Positions 1 to 8,378 of a stretch of DNA of 64,000 nucleotides are shown piece by piece. The translations under genes and the position numbers were made by a program. Under the pieces are notes generated by a model. That model was not told the DNA's origin and ran no database searches. It worked only from the letters and a program-made list of their open reading frames with translations. The stretch covers positions 62,001 through 126,000 of the forward strand of contig JAQGOP010000011.1 of the NCBI GenBank assembly GCA_028293545.1, given 5' to 3'. Every line of letters starts with the position of its first letter. The stretch's first letter is position 1. Source of the DNA: Verrucomicrobiota bacterium. GTDB lineage: Bacteria; Verrucomicrobiota; Verrucomicrobiia; Opitutales; Opitutaceae.

Positions 1-746
1 TCCTTCGGGTCTTCCTCGTTGAGATCGCGCAGCGCGACAATCTCGGGGTGACGGAACAGCGCGTTGTCGTCGAAGGAGACTTTTGCGTCGAGCGCCAGGA
101 CTTCACCCGTGGGCGTCGTGATCAGCGGGTTGACCTCGACCATCGCAGCATCGGTTTCCCAATACATCGTGTAGAGGTTCCGAATCAGCTTCGCGGCGTT
201 CTTGGCTTCGGCGCCCGTGAACCCGAGTTTGAACACCAGCTCGCGCACCTGGAAATCAGCGAGGCCGTACGCCGGATCGACAAACACCTTGTGGAGCTTT
301 TCCGGGGTGTCGTGGGCCACCTTCTCGATTTCGACCCCGCCTTCCGTGGAGGCGACGATCACGGGACGCGACGTCGCGCGGTCGAGAAGGATGGCGAGGT
401 AGTACTCTTTCTTGATGTCGCTGGCCTGGGTAAAATAGATCGTCTGGACCTTGCGGCCGGCCGGGCCGGTTTGGATCGTCACGAGAGTGTTGCCGAGCAT
501 TTTGGCGGCTTTCTCCTTCGCCTCGGCCTTGGTCGGGCAGAATTTCACGCCCCCCTTGAATCCATCGGTGAACGTGCCTTTGCCGCGGCCGCCCGCGTGA
601 ATCTGCGATTTCACCATGACCGGGCCCTCTGGCAGCGTTGCGAGTGCCGCGTCGAATTCCGCGGCTGACTTCGCCGTGGCGCCCTTGGGCACCGGCACGC
701 CAAATTTTTCGAACAAGGTTTTGGCCTGATACTCGTGGATGTTCAT
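1..746 (-). CDS. sucC: Succinyl-CoA synthetase (ADP-forming) beta subunit, C-terminus outside window
   Basis: Beta subunit of succinate-CoA ligase, which makes ATP or GTP from succinyl-CoA in the TCA cycle, in the cytoplasm. About 248 of the usual ~390 residues are present, and the frame stays open to the window edge. The N-terminus MNIHEYQAKTLFEKFGVPVP is the family hallmark and fixes the ATG at 746. It is followed by the ATP-grasp segment, including MVKSQIHAGGRGKGTF and KKEYYLAILLDR. The CoA-binding C-terminal domain and the expected sucD partner would lie to the left of position 1. The 2-oxoglutarate dehydrogenase genes that supply its substrate are 20 kb away in this window, so the TCA genes are not in one operon. 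Confidence 0.96.
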   Translation of the reverse strand, partial: MNIHEYQAKTLFEKFGVPVPKGATAKSAAEFDAALATLPEGPVMVKSQIHAGGRGKGTFTDGFKGGVKFCPTKAEAKEKAAKMLGNTLVTIQTGPAGRKVQTIYFTQASDIKKEYYLAILLDRATSRPVIVASTEGGVEIEKVAHDTPEKLHKVFVDPAYGLADFQVRELVFKLGFTGAEAKNAAKLIRNLYTMYWETDAAMVEVNPLITTPTGEVLALDAKVSFDDNALFRHPEIVALRDLNEEDPK

Positions 747-866
747 GGGGAAGATGCGCAGTAAGCCAGAAGGCGGCTTGGGTACGCACGAAAAAACGAC
801 GCGAGGCGACGCGCGCGACCCGCTTTGCATGCGCGCTAATCCTGCGTGTAAGCAGAACCAGCCGCG

Positions 867-1274
867 CTATCTCAAGTGCTGCTCGATTTCTGCCAGGACA
901 TCCGTCGCGAGTGGCGGGACGGTCCCCTCAGCCGGAAGCAATCCGCGGCAGAGCGCCAGCGCGCGTTCCTTGGCTTCGGCCGTCTTCAGCCGCTGGGCGA
1001 CGTTCGCCAGGAAGTAAGCGCGAGCTTCGGGAGTCACCGCCGCGGCCCGGCCGTTCGCGAGCGCCCGGTCGGCAAACGATTTATACGGGAGCTTCGGGTC
1101 CCAGCTGAATTTATCGACCGTCCTCGAGATCAGCGTGTCCGCCCTGAACGCCGCTTTCCGGTCGGCCGCCATGCAGAAGAAGAGCAGGTCAACGATGGCT
1201 TCGCGCTGGGCCTGGATCAGTCCGTCGCGACCTGCGCCTTCGACGTTGGACAATCGATGAAAGAGGTTGCTCAT
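867..1274 (-). CDS. Small helical protein, possibly TerB-like
   Basis: Protein of 135 residues, predicted all-helical and soluble, with no signal peptide or membrane segment. The pattern of acidic and hydrophobic residues (QREAIVDLLFFCMAADRKAA, then TLISRTVDKFSWDP) resembles the TerB/DjlA-like helical domain, but no decisive motif is visible and the family call is tentative. It starts at the ATG at 1274 and is divergent from the CII-like gene at 1356, with an 81-bp shared upstream region. It is separated from sucC by 120 bp. Codon use matches its neighbours. Function unknown. Confidence 0.65.
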   Translation of the reverse strand: MSNLFHRLSNVEGAGRDGLIQAQREAIVDLLFFCMAADRKAAFRADTLISRTVDKFSWDPKLPYKSFADRALANGRAAAVTPEARAYFLANVAQRLKTAEAKERALALCRGLLPAEGTVPPLATDVLAEIEQHLR

Positions 1275-1355
1275 GCGAAGTCACCCTACCGGTCCGACCA
1301 CGCGAAATCACTTACAATGTTGCACCGAAATCCCGGCGGCGCACCATCCCGGACC

Positions 1356-1835
1356 ATGCAATCGCACGAGGTTCTGCGGGAGGTCTTCAAGAAAACCAGC
1401 GCCAAGCAGGTGGCGTCGGACCTCAGCCTGTCACTCTCCCTGATCTATAAGTGGACGGAACCGCCCTCCGACGACTCGGGCAGCGGCGCCAACAACCCCC
1501 TCGATCGCGTGGGCCAGCTGATCAAGTCGACGCACGACCCGCGCATCGCGCAATGGGTCGCGGAACAGTCCGGGGGTTTCTTCATTCGCAACCCCGCCGA
1601 CCTCACCCACACCGGCCAGCTCATCCCACTCACGAATGACATCGTGCAGGAATTCGCCGACATGCTGGCGACGATCGCTTCGTCCGCCTCGGATAGTCGC
1701 ATCACGCCGGAAGAGGCCAAAAAGATCCGCGCCCGCTGGGAAGAATTGAAGAGCGTGACCGAGGCCTTCGTGCGCGCGTGCGAGAGCGGAAATTTCGGCG
1801 ACGTCAAAAAAGCGGCCGACGAAGGCAAGAAGTAG
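1356..1835 (+). CDS. CII-like helix-turn-helix regulatory protein
   Basis: Protein of 159 residues. The N-terminal region (VLREVFKKTSAKQVASDLSL, then SLSLIYKWTE) reads as a helix-turn-helix: a phage CII/CP76-like DNA-binding region in which the recognition helix is followed by a Tyr-Lys-Trp turn. The remainder is helical (residues ~85-150) and may oligomerise. I chose the ATG at 1356 because the CII-like homology starts there; the frame is open upstream to 876 but that part reads as antisense to the TerB-like gene. No phage structural, integrase or attachment sequence is nearby, so this looks like a domesticated single-gene regulator rather than a prophage. Targets are unknown. Confidence 0.75.
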   Translation: MQSHEVLREVFKKTSAKQVASDLSLSLSLIYKWTEPPSDDSGSGANNPLDRVGQLIKSTHDPRIAQWVAEQSGGFFIRNPADLTHTGQLIPLTNDIVQEFADMLATIASSASDSRITPEEAKKIRARWEELKSVTEAFVRACESGNFGDVKKAADEGKK

Positions 1836-1901
1836 CTTTTCGAGCAGGCAACCGCCGGGCCGGCTGTGGACAAAATTGCCGGGGCGCCGGGCGGGCCCGC
1901 C

Positions 1902-3815
1902 TTACCTTTTCGGAAAAGGCGCGAAAGATTCCGCGGTGCCGACGCGCCAGAAAGGACTGCGCGTGATTTCGGCCTTGGCCGTGAGACGCCAGACTTCGAA
2001 TTCCTCATTGCCGAACCCTTTGAGCTGCGCGATCTCGCTCCCGCTGCCCAGCAGCGAGTGTTCGGCCATCAGTTCGATCACGCCTGGGTCCTGACGCACC
2101 ACGTCGGACATCACGAGGTCATCGCCCGTGCCGAGCGCGCAGAGCCGCGCCGCGATGTTCACCGTCGTGCCGAAGTAATCGAGCCGGTCGTTCTGGTTGA
2201 TCGCGATGCAGGGCCCGTGATGGAGGCCGCCTTTCAACGCGAGCGGGAACGGCTCATGCGATTTGCCGATGCCGTCGGGCAAAGGATAGTCCTCGGGCTG
2301 CGCGAAATAGCGCTGGGCCCGCACCAACGCCCGCAAGCCCGCGGAAGGCTGGGGAAACACGGCCATGACTGCGTCGCCCATGGTCTTCACGATCGCGCCG
2401 CCTTCGCCGGCGATGACCGCCTTCAGCACTTCAAAATGAGTGAGCACGCGCCCGAACGCCGGTGCATCACCAATCTCCTTGTAGAGCTGCGTGGAATTTT
2501 TCAGGTCGGTGAAAATCACGGTGAGCGAACCCACCGACACTTGCCCGCCAGGCCGCAGGATTTCGCGCGCGAACAGGTCGCGGAAAAGCTGCAGCGCCGT
2601 GACCTCCGCGGCCGTGGTTGACTGGTCGCTCCATTCCACGTGCTCCACAATCGCCATGCGCGGGGCGTCGCTCGAGTTGACCAAGGTGAGCGATGCACCG
2701 GGCGCGAGCGAAAGTTCGGGCGCGGGATCGGCCGTCGCGGCGAGCGCGAGCGTGCCGGCGGCCGCCTTTCCAGGCTCGACGCGAAAAGCGCTCAGCTCGG
2801 CCACGCCGGGCGTGCGCACGCGATAGCGGCCGGGTTTCATGGCGAGCACGAACGCGCGGCGTTCCCCGGGCTGCATCATCTGCTGCGCGACGACATGCGG
2901 GGTCACTTGCGGCCCGCCGACACAGTAATCCAGCCGGGTGACGGGCCGGATCGCGGCGTTGGGGGTAAACGTGAGTTCCACCGACTGGTCGAAGTTGGCG
3001 GTGAAATCGATGTGGCAGGTGTCGCAGTGAACGGCGGTGTCCAAAGTACCCAGCGACGTGGCCGAAGCTTTCGCGCCGCGGCAATGGGGGCAGAGCACGT
3101 CCCAATGAAAATCCAGCACGCCGGCCCGCGTGGCGTGCAGGAATAATTTCAACGTATCGCGCCGATCGGCGTGCCAGGCATCCGCGAGCGCGTAGGGCCG
3201 CATGCGTTGGGCCGGCAGGTCATCGGCCTCGCGCAGGAAATCCACCAGCCGCCCGACGAGCTCCGCCGGTTGGCCGGCGGATGCGCCCAACGACCGCTGC
3301 ACGACCGCGAGCCGATCGGCCGCGCCCGGTGCGAGCCGCGGTTTTTTCGCGAGCTGGGAGATCTGCAATCCTTGCCGGGCGAATTCATCGTAGCGCCGGT
3401 AGACGCGCTCGGTGGCGGCCTTCGCTTGCTTGCCGATGGAAAACGGAAGTGCGAGCCGGCCGAGCAAATTGGCCGGGGTCATGATGAGCTCGTAGGTCAG
3501 CGTGGTGCCGCCGTCGGCGCGGGGAGCGAGTTCGCAGCGGGCGATCATGCGCGCGACCGGGCCGCTCGAGTAAAATCGGTCGACGGCGTAGCGCCACGGT
3601 TGCTCCCATTCGAACGCGTGTTCCTCCCACTCGATCGCGATCCCCATCACCATCGCGCGCAGGCGACGATGTTGCGACGTGCTGGGGAGAACCACGACCG
3701 GAGGATAGCCGCAATCGCGGTTAAAGCGCTCGGTGTTTGAAACGAAGGGCCACAGTGCTTCGGGCGAAGATTCGAAATCCCAAGTCCAACGGAAGCGCTG
3801 TTCGGCATGGGGCAT
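1902..3815 (-). CDS. Class III adenylate/guanylate cyclase with N-terminal SRPBCC-like domain and zinc-ribbon-like centre
   Basis: Protein of 637 residues. Residues ~1-150 resemble a START/SRPBCC lipid- or ligand-binding fold (RFRWTWDFESSPEALWPFVS). The middle contains a CPHC...CDTC zinc-ribbon-like pair within a region that resembles DUF5939-type cyclase N-termini. The catalytic domain runs from ~429 to 620. Metal-binding aspartates are visible in VIFTDLKNS (D437) and KTMGDAVMAVF (D481), the base-selecting lysine candidate is K477, and the transition-state pair N553/R557 lies in TTVNIAARL. Without a signal peptide or membrane helix it should be cytoplasmic. It most likely makes cAMP, but the specificity is inferred. 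I chose the ATG at 3815; the frame continues 13 codons upstream into a dispersed repeat, which gives the spurious peptide FIRVHSWL. Confidence 0.88.
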   Translation of the reverse strand: MPHAEQRFRWTWDFESSPEALWPFVSNTERFNRDCGYPPVVVLPSTSQHRRLRAMVMGIAIEWEEHAFEWEQPWRYAVDRFYSSGPVARMIARCELAPRADGGTTLTYELIMTPANLLGRLALPFSIGKQAKAATERVYRRYDEFARQGLQISQLAKKPRLAPGAADRLAVVQRSLGASAGQPAELVGRLVDFLREADDLPAQRMRPYALADAWHADRRDTLKLFLHATRAGVLDFHWDVLCPHCRGAKASATSLGTLDTAVHCDTCHIDFTANFDQSVELTFTPNAAIRPVTRLDYCVGGPQVTPHVVAQQMMQPGERRAFVLAMKPGRYRVRTPGVAELSAFRVEPGKAAAGTLALAATADPAPELSLAPGASLTLVNSSDAPRMAIVEHVEWSDQSTTAAEVTALQLFRDLFAREILRPGGQVSVGSLTVIFTDLKNSTQLYKEIGDAPAFGRVLTHFEVLKAVIAGEGGAIVKTMGDAVMAVFPQPSAGLRALVRAQRYFAQPEDYPLPDGIGKSHEPFPLALKGGLHHGPCIAINQNDRLDYFGTTVNIAARLCALGTGDDLVMSDVVRQDPGVIELMAEHSLLGSGSEIAQLKGFGNEEFEVWRLTAKAEITRSPFWRVGTAESFAPFPKR

Positions 3816-3827
3816 GACCTGCGGGTT

Positions 3828-3859
3828 TAACCACGAATGGACACGAATGAACACGAATT
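3828..3859. repeat. AACCACGAATGGACACGAAT dispersed repeat, copy 1
   Basis: The motif TTTAACCACGAATGGACACG followed by AATGAACACGAAT lies directly upstream of the cyclase gene. The same motif recurs twice in opposite orientation at 11328-11527, and degenerate forms occur near 26893 and 45714. Read on the minus strand it encodes FIRVHSWL, which artificially extends the upstream ends of open frames. Confidence 0.85.
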
Positions 3860-3958
3860 ACTTCGAGGCATCGGACGTCCACCCGTCGAACAACGGTGTG
3901 CCTTGTTAAAGACCGCTGGATCGCGGGCTGTGCTTGCAGCGGGGCCGGCGGCCCGGCC

Positions 3959-4717
3959 CTACCATTTGCCGCCGAGCAGTGATTTTGTCAGGAAAGCTGT
4001 CTGCAGGGCGGAGAGATCCTTCAGGCCTTTTTGCGCGAGCGTGAGCAGGCTTTGGAACTGCTCGGGCGAGAAGGTCGATTCCTCGCCGCTGCTCTGGACT
4101 TCCACAAATTGCCCGCGGCCGGTCATCACCACGTTGGCGTCCACATCCGCATCCTTGTCCTCGAGGTAATTCAAATCGAGCAGTTCGCGGCCGCCGAACA
4201 TTCCCACGCTCACGGCCGCCACGGAGTCGGCCAGCGGGTTTTCGGCGAGCTTCTTTTCGTCGATCAATTTCTGCACGGCGAGGCGGGTCGCGAGATAGGC
4301 GCCCGTGATCGATGCCGTGCGCGTGCCGCCGTCGGCTTGGAGGACGTCGCAGTCGATCCAGAGGGTGTTGTCCCCCAGTTTCTGAAGGTCGACCACAGCG
4401 CGCAGCGAACGGCCGATGAGGCGCTGGATCTCAACGGTGCGCCCGTCGAGTTTTCCCTTGGAAATGTCGCGGGCCTTTCGGTCGAGGGTCGAGTAGGGCA
4501 GCATCGAGTATTCCGCGGTGAGCCAGCCGCCCTTGACGCCCTGCTGCCGCATCCAGGCCGGCACCTTGGGTTCGATCATGGCGGCGCAGATCACGCGGGT
4601 GGAACCGAAGGAAACCAGGACCGAGCCCGTGGCGTGGGGGGCGATGCCGGCCTCGAAAGTAATCGGGCGGAGTTGGGCGGGATGACGGCCGTCGGTGCGA
4701 AGAGTGGAGTCGGGCAT
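3959..4717 (-). CDS. rph: Ribonuclease PH
   Basis: Phosphorolytic 3'-to-5' exoribonuclease that trims tRNA precursors. The protein has 252 residues, close to the family length. Visible signatures are RTDGRHPAQLRPITFEAGIA at the start, GSVLVSFGSTRVICAA, the RDISKGKLDGRTVEIQRLIG helix and the strongly conserved LWIDCDVLQADGGTRTASIT. The ATG at 4717 is chosen because the family begins with a short leader before RxDGR. The open frame upstream of it runs into repeat DNA. The gene lies downstream of hprK on the same strand, separated from it by a 222-bp gap that holds a hairpin element, so co-transcription is uncertain. Confidence 0.97.
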   Translation of the reverse strand: MPDSTLRTDGRHPAQLRPITFEAGIAPHATGSVLVSFGSTRVICAAMIEPKVPAWMRQQGVKGGWLTAEYSMLPYSTLDRKARDISKGKLDGRTVEIQRLIGRSLRAVVDLQKLGDNTLWIDCDVLQADGGTRTASITGAYLATRLAVQKLIDEKKLAENPLADSVAAVSVGMFGGRELLDLNYLEDKDADVDANVVMTGRGQFVEVQSSGEESTFSPEQFQSLLTLAQKGLKDLSALQTAFLTKSLLGGKW

Positions 4718-4781
4718 GAGAGGGGGAGTAGCGAGTAGCCGAATCGTAGCAAGTGGCGAGTCGAGATTGTCCGTCGCCGAA

Positions 4782-4902
4782 GGTGGCGCGTGTTGTCCCC
4801 AACGCGCGGTCGCAGACCCTGAGCCGGTTGAACGGAAGCGACTCGGTCCGCATTCAAACGTCACGGAGCCAAACCGCGTGTTGGGGACAACGCGCTCCGC
4901 CT
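4782..4902. repeat. ~120-bp long-TIR hairpin element, copy A
   Basis: The ends are near-complementary: GTGTTGTCCCCAACGCG at the left and GTTGGGGACAACGCG at the right. The interior carries a conserved block with ACCCTGAGCCGGTTGAACGG. Copies are found at 19086, 28868, 32039, 43726 and 59127, in both orientations. This copy separates hprK from rph. Confidence 0.85.
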
Positions 4903-4939
4903 GCCTTCGGCGGGGGCCGATCGAGAGATGGCGCTGCGG

Positions 4940-5944
4940 TTATGGGGCCATCGGCCGCTCTTCGCGGTCGATCGGCTTGATTGGAGCGGCCTTGGCATTG
5001 GCCTGCTGTGACATGAACGAGATGAGCCGGTCGTTGAAATCCTTGGCGGGATCGTGGCCCATTTTTTTCAACGCCTGCGTCAGGGCCGCCACTTCCACCA
5101 GGCGCGCGATGTCGCGGCCCGGGCGGACGAATAGTTCGATGTGCGGGACTTTCAGGCCGAGCACTTCATAAAATTGCTCCTCGAGTCCCGTGCGTTCCTC
5201 AACCACCTCGGGCGTCCACTCCTGGAGCGAAACCACCATGTCGATGCGTTTTTCCAGGCGGATCGATTTGATGCCGAACATCTCGGCGACGTTGATGATG
5301 CCGATCCCGCGACACTCCATCCAACCGCGGTTGAGCGGGCGCGATGTGGCCATGAGCTCACGCTCGTCGAGGAGCTTGATGACGGTGAGATCGTCCGAAA
5401 CCAGCGAGTGTCCCCGCTCGATCAGGGCCAGGGCGCATTCGCTTTTGCCGACGCCGCTGGTGCCGCGGAGCATCACGCCGACGCCCTTGATATCGAGCGT
5501 CGTGGCATGCTCGGTGGCGCTCGGGGCGAATTCGTTGTCGATGCAGAGGGTCGCGAGGTTCACGAAATTCATCGTGATCATCGGCGTGCGCAGGATGGGT
5601 AGGTTCATCTCCGCGGCGACCGCGAGCATCGGGTGCGTGGCGTTGAAATTGCGCGTGAGGATAAGGCACGGGATGTGCCGCTTCACCATCGCCTGCAGGA
5701 TATCGATCTGCGTGCGCTGCGACAGGGTCTTCAGGTAGGTCATCTCGGCGGCGCCGAGGACCTGGATGCGTTTATTGGCGAAATATTTGAAGAAGCCCGT
5801 GAGCGCGAGGGAAGGCCGGTTGATCGTGCCCTCACGGATCAGGCGGTGCAGTCCGGACTCTCCCGTGATGACCTCCAGCTTCAGCTTCTGGCGATAGGTC
5901 TCGTAGAAGTGCGCAACGGTGATGCCGTGAATGGCTTTTTGCAT
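4940..5944 (-). CDS. hprK: HPr kinase/phosphorylase
   Basis: Bifunctional enzyme that phosphorylates and dephosphorylates HPr (or an Hpr-like regulator) on serine, linking carbon status to transport or regulation. The protein has 334 residues. A Walker A motif GTSGVGKS lies at 161-168 and the HprK signature ECRGIGIINVAEMFG at ~210-224. The N-terminal domain with FFKYFANKRIQVLGAAE is also typical. In Proteobacteria hprK often follows lptB-rpoN-hpf-ptsN. Here it also follows lptB on the same strand, but rpoN, hpf and ptsN are absent and a 717-bp repeat-filled gap takes their place. The C-terminus is somewhat extended (KPIDREERPMAP). Confidence 0.96.
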   Translation of the reverse strand: MQKAIHGITVAHFYETYRQKLKLEVITGESGLHRLIREGTINRPSLALTGFFKYFANKRIQVLGAAEMTYLKTLSQRTQIDILQAMVKRHIPCLILTRNFNATHPMLAVAAEMNLPILRTPMITMNFVNLATLCIDNEFAPSATEHATTLDIKGVGVMLRGTSGVGKSECALALIERGHSLVSDDLTVIKLLDERELMATSRPLNRGWMECRGIGIINVAEMFGIKSIRLEKRIDMVVSLQEWTPEVVEERTGLEEQFYEVLGLKVPHIELFVRPGRDIARLVEVAALTQALKKMGHDPAKDFNDRLISFMSQQANAKAAPIKPIDREERPMAP

Positions 5945-5960
5945 GGGGGCTGGGGCAAAA

Positions 5961-5996
5961 GTAGTGAGTAGCGGGTAGCGGGTAGCGAGTAGAAAA
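5961..5996. repeat. GTAGCGGGTAGCGAGTAG short tandem tract
   Basis: Degenerate tandem 9-mers of the type GTAGCGGGTAGCGAGTAG lie just upstream of hprK. The same motif occurs at 4730-4765, 14757-14804, 14878-14899 (complement) and around 20722 and 20830, always in intergenic DNA. Confidence 0.75.
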
Positions 5997-6023
5997 CCAG
6001 TTTGTTGGTAATCGGGAAAATTC

Positions 6024-6660
6024 GGAGCAGGCGAGCCGCCTGCGCTACTTCGGTCACGGGATTGTTCGCTACGCGCGGCCGTTTCGAGTTCCGCGCCCCA
6101 ACGAGCCGAGGTTCTTCGCTACGCGCGGCCGTTTCAAGTTCTGCGCCCCAACGGGGCATGCTAGCCGAAGCCCAGGGCAACGCCCTGGGTTTTTTTTGGA
6201 GAAAACCGCAGCCCTGAAAGGGCGTTCTAACGGCGGGCGTGGCGTTTGGTGATGTTCATTGGTCCGCCCCTTCAGGGCTGGAAATTTATTGAATCAAAAC
6301 CCAGGGCGTTGCCCTGGGCTCTGGCTGGAGTGCCCCTTTGGGGCGTCGGTCCGACGACCCGACCACCCGACGATGCGATGACCTGATGACCCGACGATGC
6401 GATGACCTGATGACCCGATGATGCGAGGTTCGGTGCGATGCGAGGGTCGACGAGATCCGCCGAGCCGAGGTTCTTCGCTACGCGCGGGTGTTTCGAGTTC
6501 TGCGCTATGCGCGGGTGTTTCGAATTCTGCGCCCCAACGGGGCATCCTAGCCAGAGCCCAGGGCAACGCCCTGGGTTTTTTTGGAGAGAATCTCAGCCCT
6601 GAAAGGGCGTTCTAACAAGGCTACCGGCGGTTCACGGAGCAGGCGGGCCGCCTGCGCTAC
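6024..6660. repeat. Intergenic repeat cluster between lptB and hprK
   Basis: There is no gene in this stretch. It holds two GCAGGC(N5)GCCTGC hairpin elements (6024-6048 and 6636-6660). It also holds three copies of a module built from CCCCAACGGGGC, CCCAGGGCAACGCCCTGGG plus a T-run, and GCCCTGAAAGGGCG. Modules at ~6110-6235 and ~6470-6621 are direct copies; the one at ~6265-6347 is inverted between them. A 24-bp unit (CCGACGATGCGATGACCTGA plus TGAC) is repeated tandemly at 6367-6390 and 6391-6414, with a partial third copy. The hairpins with T-runs could terminate transcription of the lpt operon. Confidence 0.85.
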
Positions 6661-6661
6661 G

Positions 6662-7399
6662 TCACAGGTTGAAGTCCTCGCCGAGGTAGAACTTCCGCGC
6701 TTGCTCGTCTTTGATCAGGAAATTGCCCGTGCCCTCCGTGAGGACCTTGCCTTTGTGGATGAGGTACGCGCGGTCGACGATCCGCAGGGTTTCGCGGACG
6801 TTGTGATCAGTCACGACCACCCCGATCCCGCGCGACTTCAGCTGGAGGATAATTTTCTGAACCTCTGCCACCGAGATCGGGTCGATCGCGGCGAACGGCT
6901 CGTCCATCAGCAGGAACTTCGGCTGCGTCACCAGCGCACGCGCGATTTCCAGGCGTCGGCGTTCCCCGCCGGAAAGCGTGTAGGCCTTCTGCTGGGCGAC
7001 ATGCCCAAGGCTCAGCTCGTCCAGGTGCTGCTTCACGCACGCGGCGCGTTCGCGGCGCGGCACGCCGGTGACCTCCGCGATCGCGAGGAGATTCTCCGCC
7101 ACCGTGAGTTTGCGGAAAACCGACGGCTCCTGCGGCAGGTAACCAATGCCCTCCCGCGCCCGCTCGTGCATCCGTTGGCTCGTGATATCCACGCCATCCA
7201 GCGTCACGCGGCCTTTCGATGCCGGTACGAGCCCGACGATCATATAAAACGTCGTGGTTTTCCCGGCGCCGTTCGGGCCGAGCAGGCCGACAATTTCACC
7301 GGCGCGAAAATGCACGCTGATGCCGTCGACGACGTTGCGCGCGCCGAACGTCTTGACCAAACCCTCGGTCCGGATCTCAGCCACGGCCGGGGCGCTCAT
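6662..7399 (-). CDS. lptB: LPS export ABC transporter ATP-binding protein LptB
   Basis: ATPase of the LptB2FG complex that extracts lipopolysaccharide from the inner membrane. The protein has 245 residues. It shows Walker A GPNGAGKTT (41-49), Q-loop GIGYLPQEPSVFRKLTV, ABC signature LSGGERRRLEIARAL, Walker B KFLLMDEPFAAID and H-loop TDHNVRET; the FRKLTVAEN context is typical of LptB rather than other ABC ATPases. It is the last gene of kdsC-lptC-lptA-lptB and its ATG (7397-7399) overlaps the lptA stop by 4 bp, which implies translational coupling. A GTAGCGC-hairpin repeat begins right after the stop codon. lptF and lptG are not in the window. Confidence 0.97.
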   Translation of the reverse strand: MSAPAVAEIRTEGLVKTFGARNVVDGISVHFRAGEIVGLLGPNGAGKTTTFYMIVGLVPASKGRVTLDGVDITSQRMHERAREGIGYLPQEPSVFRKLTVAENLLAIAEVTGVPRRERAACVKQHLDELSLGHVAQQKAYTLSGGERRRLEIARALVTQPKFLLMDEPFAAIDPISVAEVQKIILQLKSRGIGVVVTDHNVRETLRIVDRAYLIHKGKVLTEGTGNFLIKDEQARKFYLGEDFNL

Positions 7400-7950
7400 T
7401 TCGGCGGGACGGGTTTGGCGGGGTCGGCGGCCGGCGAAGCCGGCTTGCCGGCGTCCACCCCGAGGTCGCGCAACGCGGGGCCGGTGACACGGGACTTGTC
7501 GACGATCACGCGGCGCTCGCCGCGGAGCATCGTGATCTTCTCGCCCTGGCTCGTCCAACCGGTGCTTTTGTCCACGAGCACGGGGCTTTCCGTCAGCACA
7601 ATCTTGTTTTCCTGCGGCAGAACTTCTGCGCGACCGCAGGTGGCTTCGCGGTCGCCCTGCACGATTACGACATGGCCGGTGGCGATCATGTACTTGAATT
7701 TCCTGAGCGTCGGCACGGTCGATGATTTGTCGCCGACCCCGGTGGCGGTGAACTCCAGGCGATCACAGATGATCTTCAGGTTGGTGCCGGTCACGACCAC
7801 CGCGCCCTTGCACACGCCGCTGGTTTCATCCCCGACGCTATGCATGTCGAAATCGTCGCACGAAAGCGAAGTCGTCTCCGGCGGCAGTTCAGCACGGCCT
7901 GGCGAAACCACAGCCAAGGCGAGCAGGAGGAAGGCGGCGGCGGTTTTCAT
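7396..7950 (-). CDS. lptA: LptA/OstA-like periplasmic LPS transport protein
   Basis: Protein of 184 residues with a clear Sec signal peptide (MKTAAAFLLLALAVVSPGRA, cleavage after ~20). It is followed by a beta-rich OstA-like domain: GAVVVTGTNLKIICDRLEF, KYMIATGHVVIVQGDREATC and AEVLPQENKIVLTESPVLVD are the alternating strands expected of the jellyroll repeat that bridges LPS across the periplasm. The C-terminal ~20 residues are a Pro/Ala-rich tail. It overlaps by 4 bp with both its operon neighbours. Family assignment rests on fold-like pattern and gene order. Confidence 0.88.
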   Translation of the reverse strand: MKTAAAFLLLALAVVSPGRAELPPETTSLSCDDFDMHSVGDETSGVCKGAVVVTGTNLKIICDRLEFTATGVGDKSSTVPTLRKFKYMIATGHVVIVQGDREATCGRAEVLPQENKIVLTESPVLVDKSTGWTSQGEKITMLRGERRVIVDKSRVTGPALRDLGVDAGKPASPAADPAKPVPPK

Positions 7951-8378
7951 TTCAGGATATTCTTCAGCTCGGCGTTGATGACAATGTGGACGCTGCCGTG
8001 CAGCGACACCTTTTTCTCCACGTGGTCGAAGGTCCAGCGCATGCCCGTGGCCTCCATGTCGTCACGAATCAGGCGCACGCCTTGGTCGCCGTGGGCGAGG
8101 TTTTGTTTCGGCAAAAACGTCGCCGCCGTGCTCAAAACAATTGTTTCCACGCGATTCGAGGCGTCGCCGGTGAAGCCGGTGAGGTTGAGGTTCACGACGT
8201 CGATCTGGTTTTCGTCGCGCACGCGCGCTTCCGAGCCACGGAGCGTCATCAACCGATAGTTTTCCCTCGTGAACCGCATCATGCTCCAGTTTTTCGCGGG
8301 CGCGGAAATCACGGGGCTCGCCGGGATGGCGACGTCGGCAAATGCGACCAAGCCGATCGCGATGAGGAAACGTTTCAT
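7947..8378 (-). CDS. lptC: LptC-like LPS export protein
   Basis: Protein of 143 residues starting MKRFLIAIGLVAFADVAIPA, a signal peptide or membrane anchor, then a short beta-rich periplasmic domain (RGSEARVRDENQIDVVNLNL; TGMRWTFDHVEKKVSLHGSV). It occupies the lptC position between kdsC and lptA, as in Enterobacteria, and overlaps both by 4 bp. Sequence similarity to classical LptC is weak, so the symbol depends on position and the OstA-like strand pattern. It might instead be a second LptA-like domain protein. The ATG at 8378 is fixed by the kdsC overlap and the signal peptide. Confidence 0.72.
   Translation of the reverse strand: MKRFLIAIGLVAFADVAIPASPVISAPAKNWSMMRFTRENYRLMTLRGSEARVRDENQIDVVNLNLTGFTGDASNRVETIVLSTAATFLPKQNLAHGDQGVRLIRDDMEATGMRWTFDHVEKKVSLHGSVHIVINAELKNILK

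Noticed and set aside
1356..1835. Prophage remnant around the CII-like gene
   Set aside because: No integrase, structural, lysis or attachment sequence in the surroundings; neighbours are housekeeping genes.
6581..7978. 465-codon plus-strand frame opposite lptB and lptA
   Set aside because: Shadow of the lpt operon, and its first part runs through intergenic repeats.
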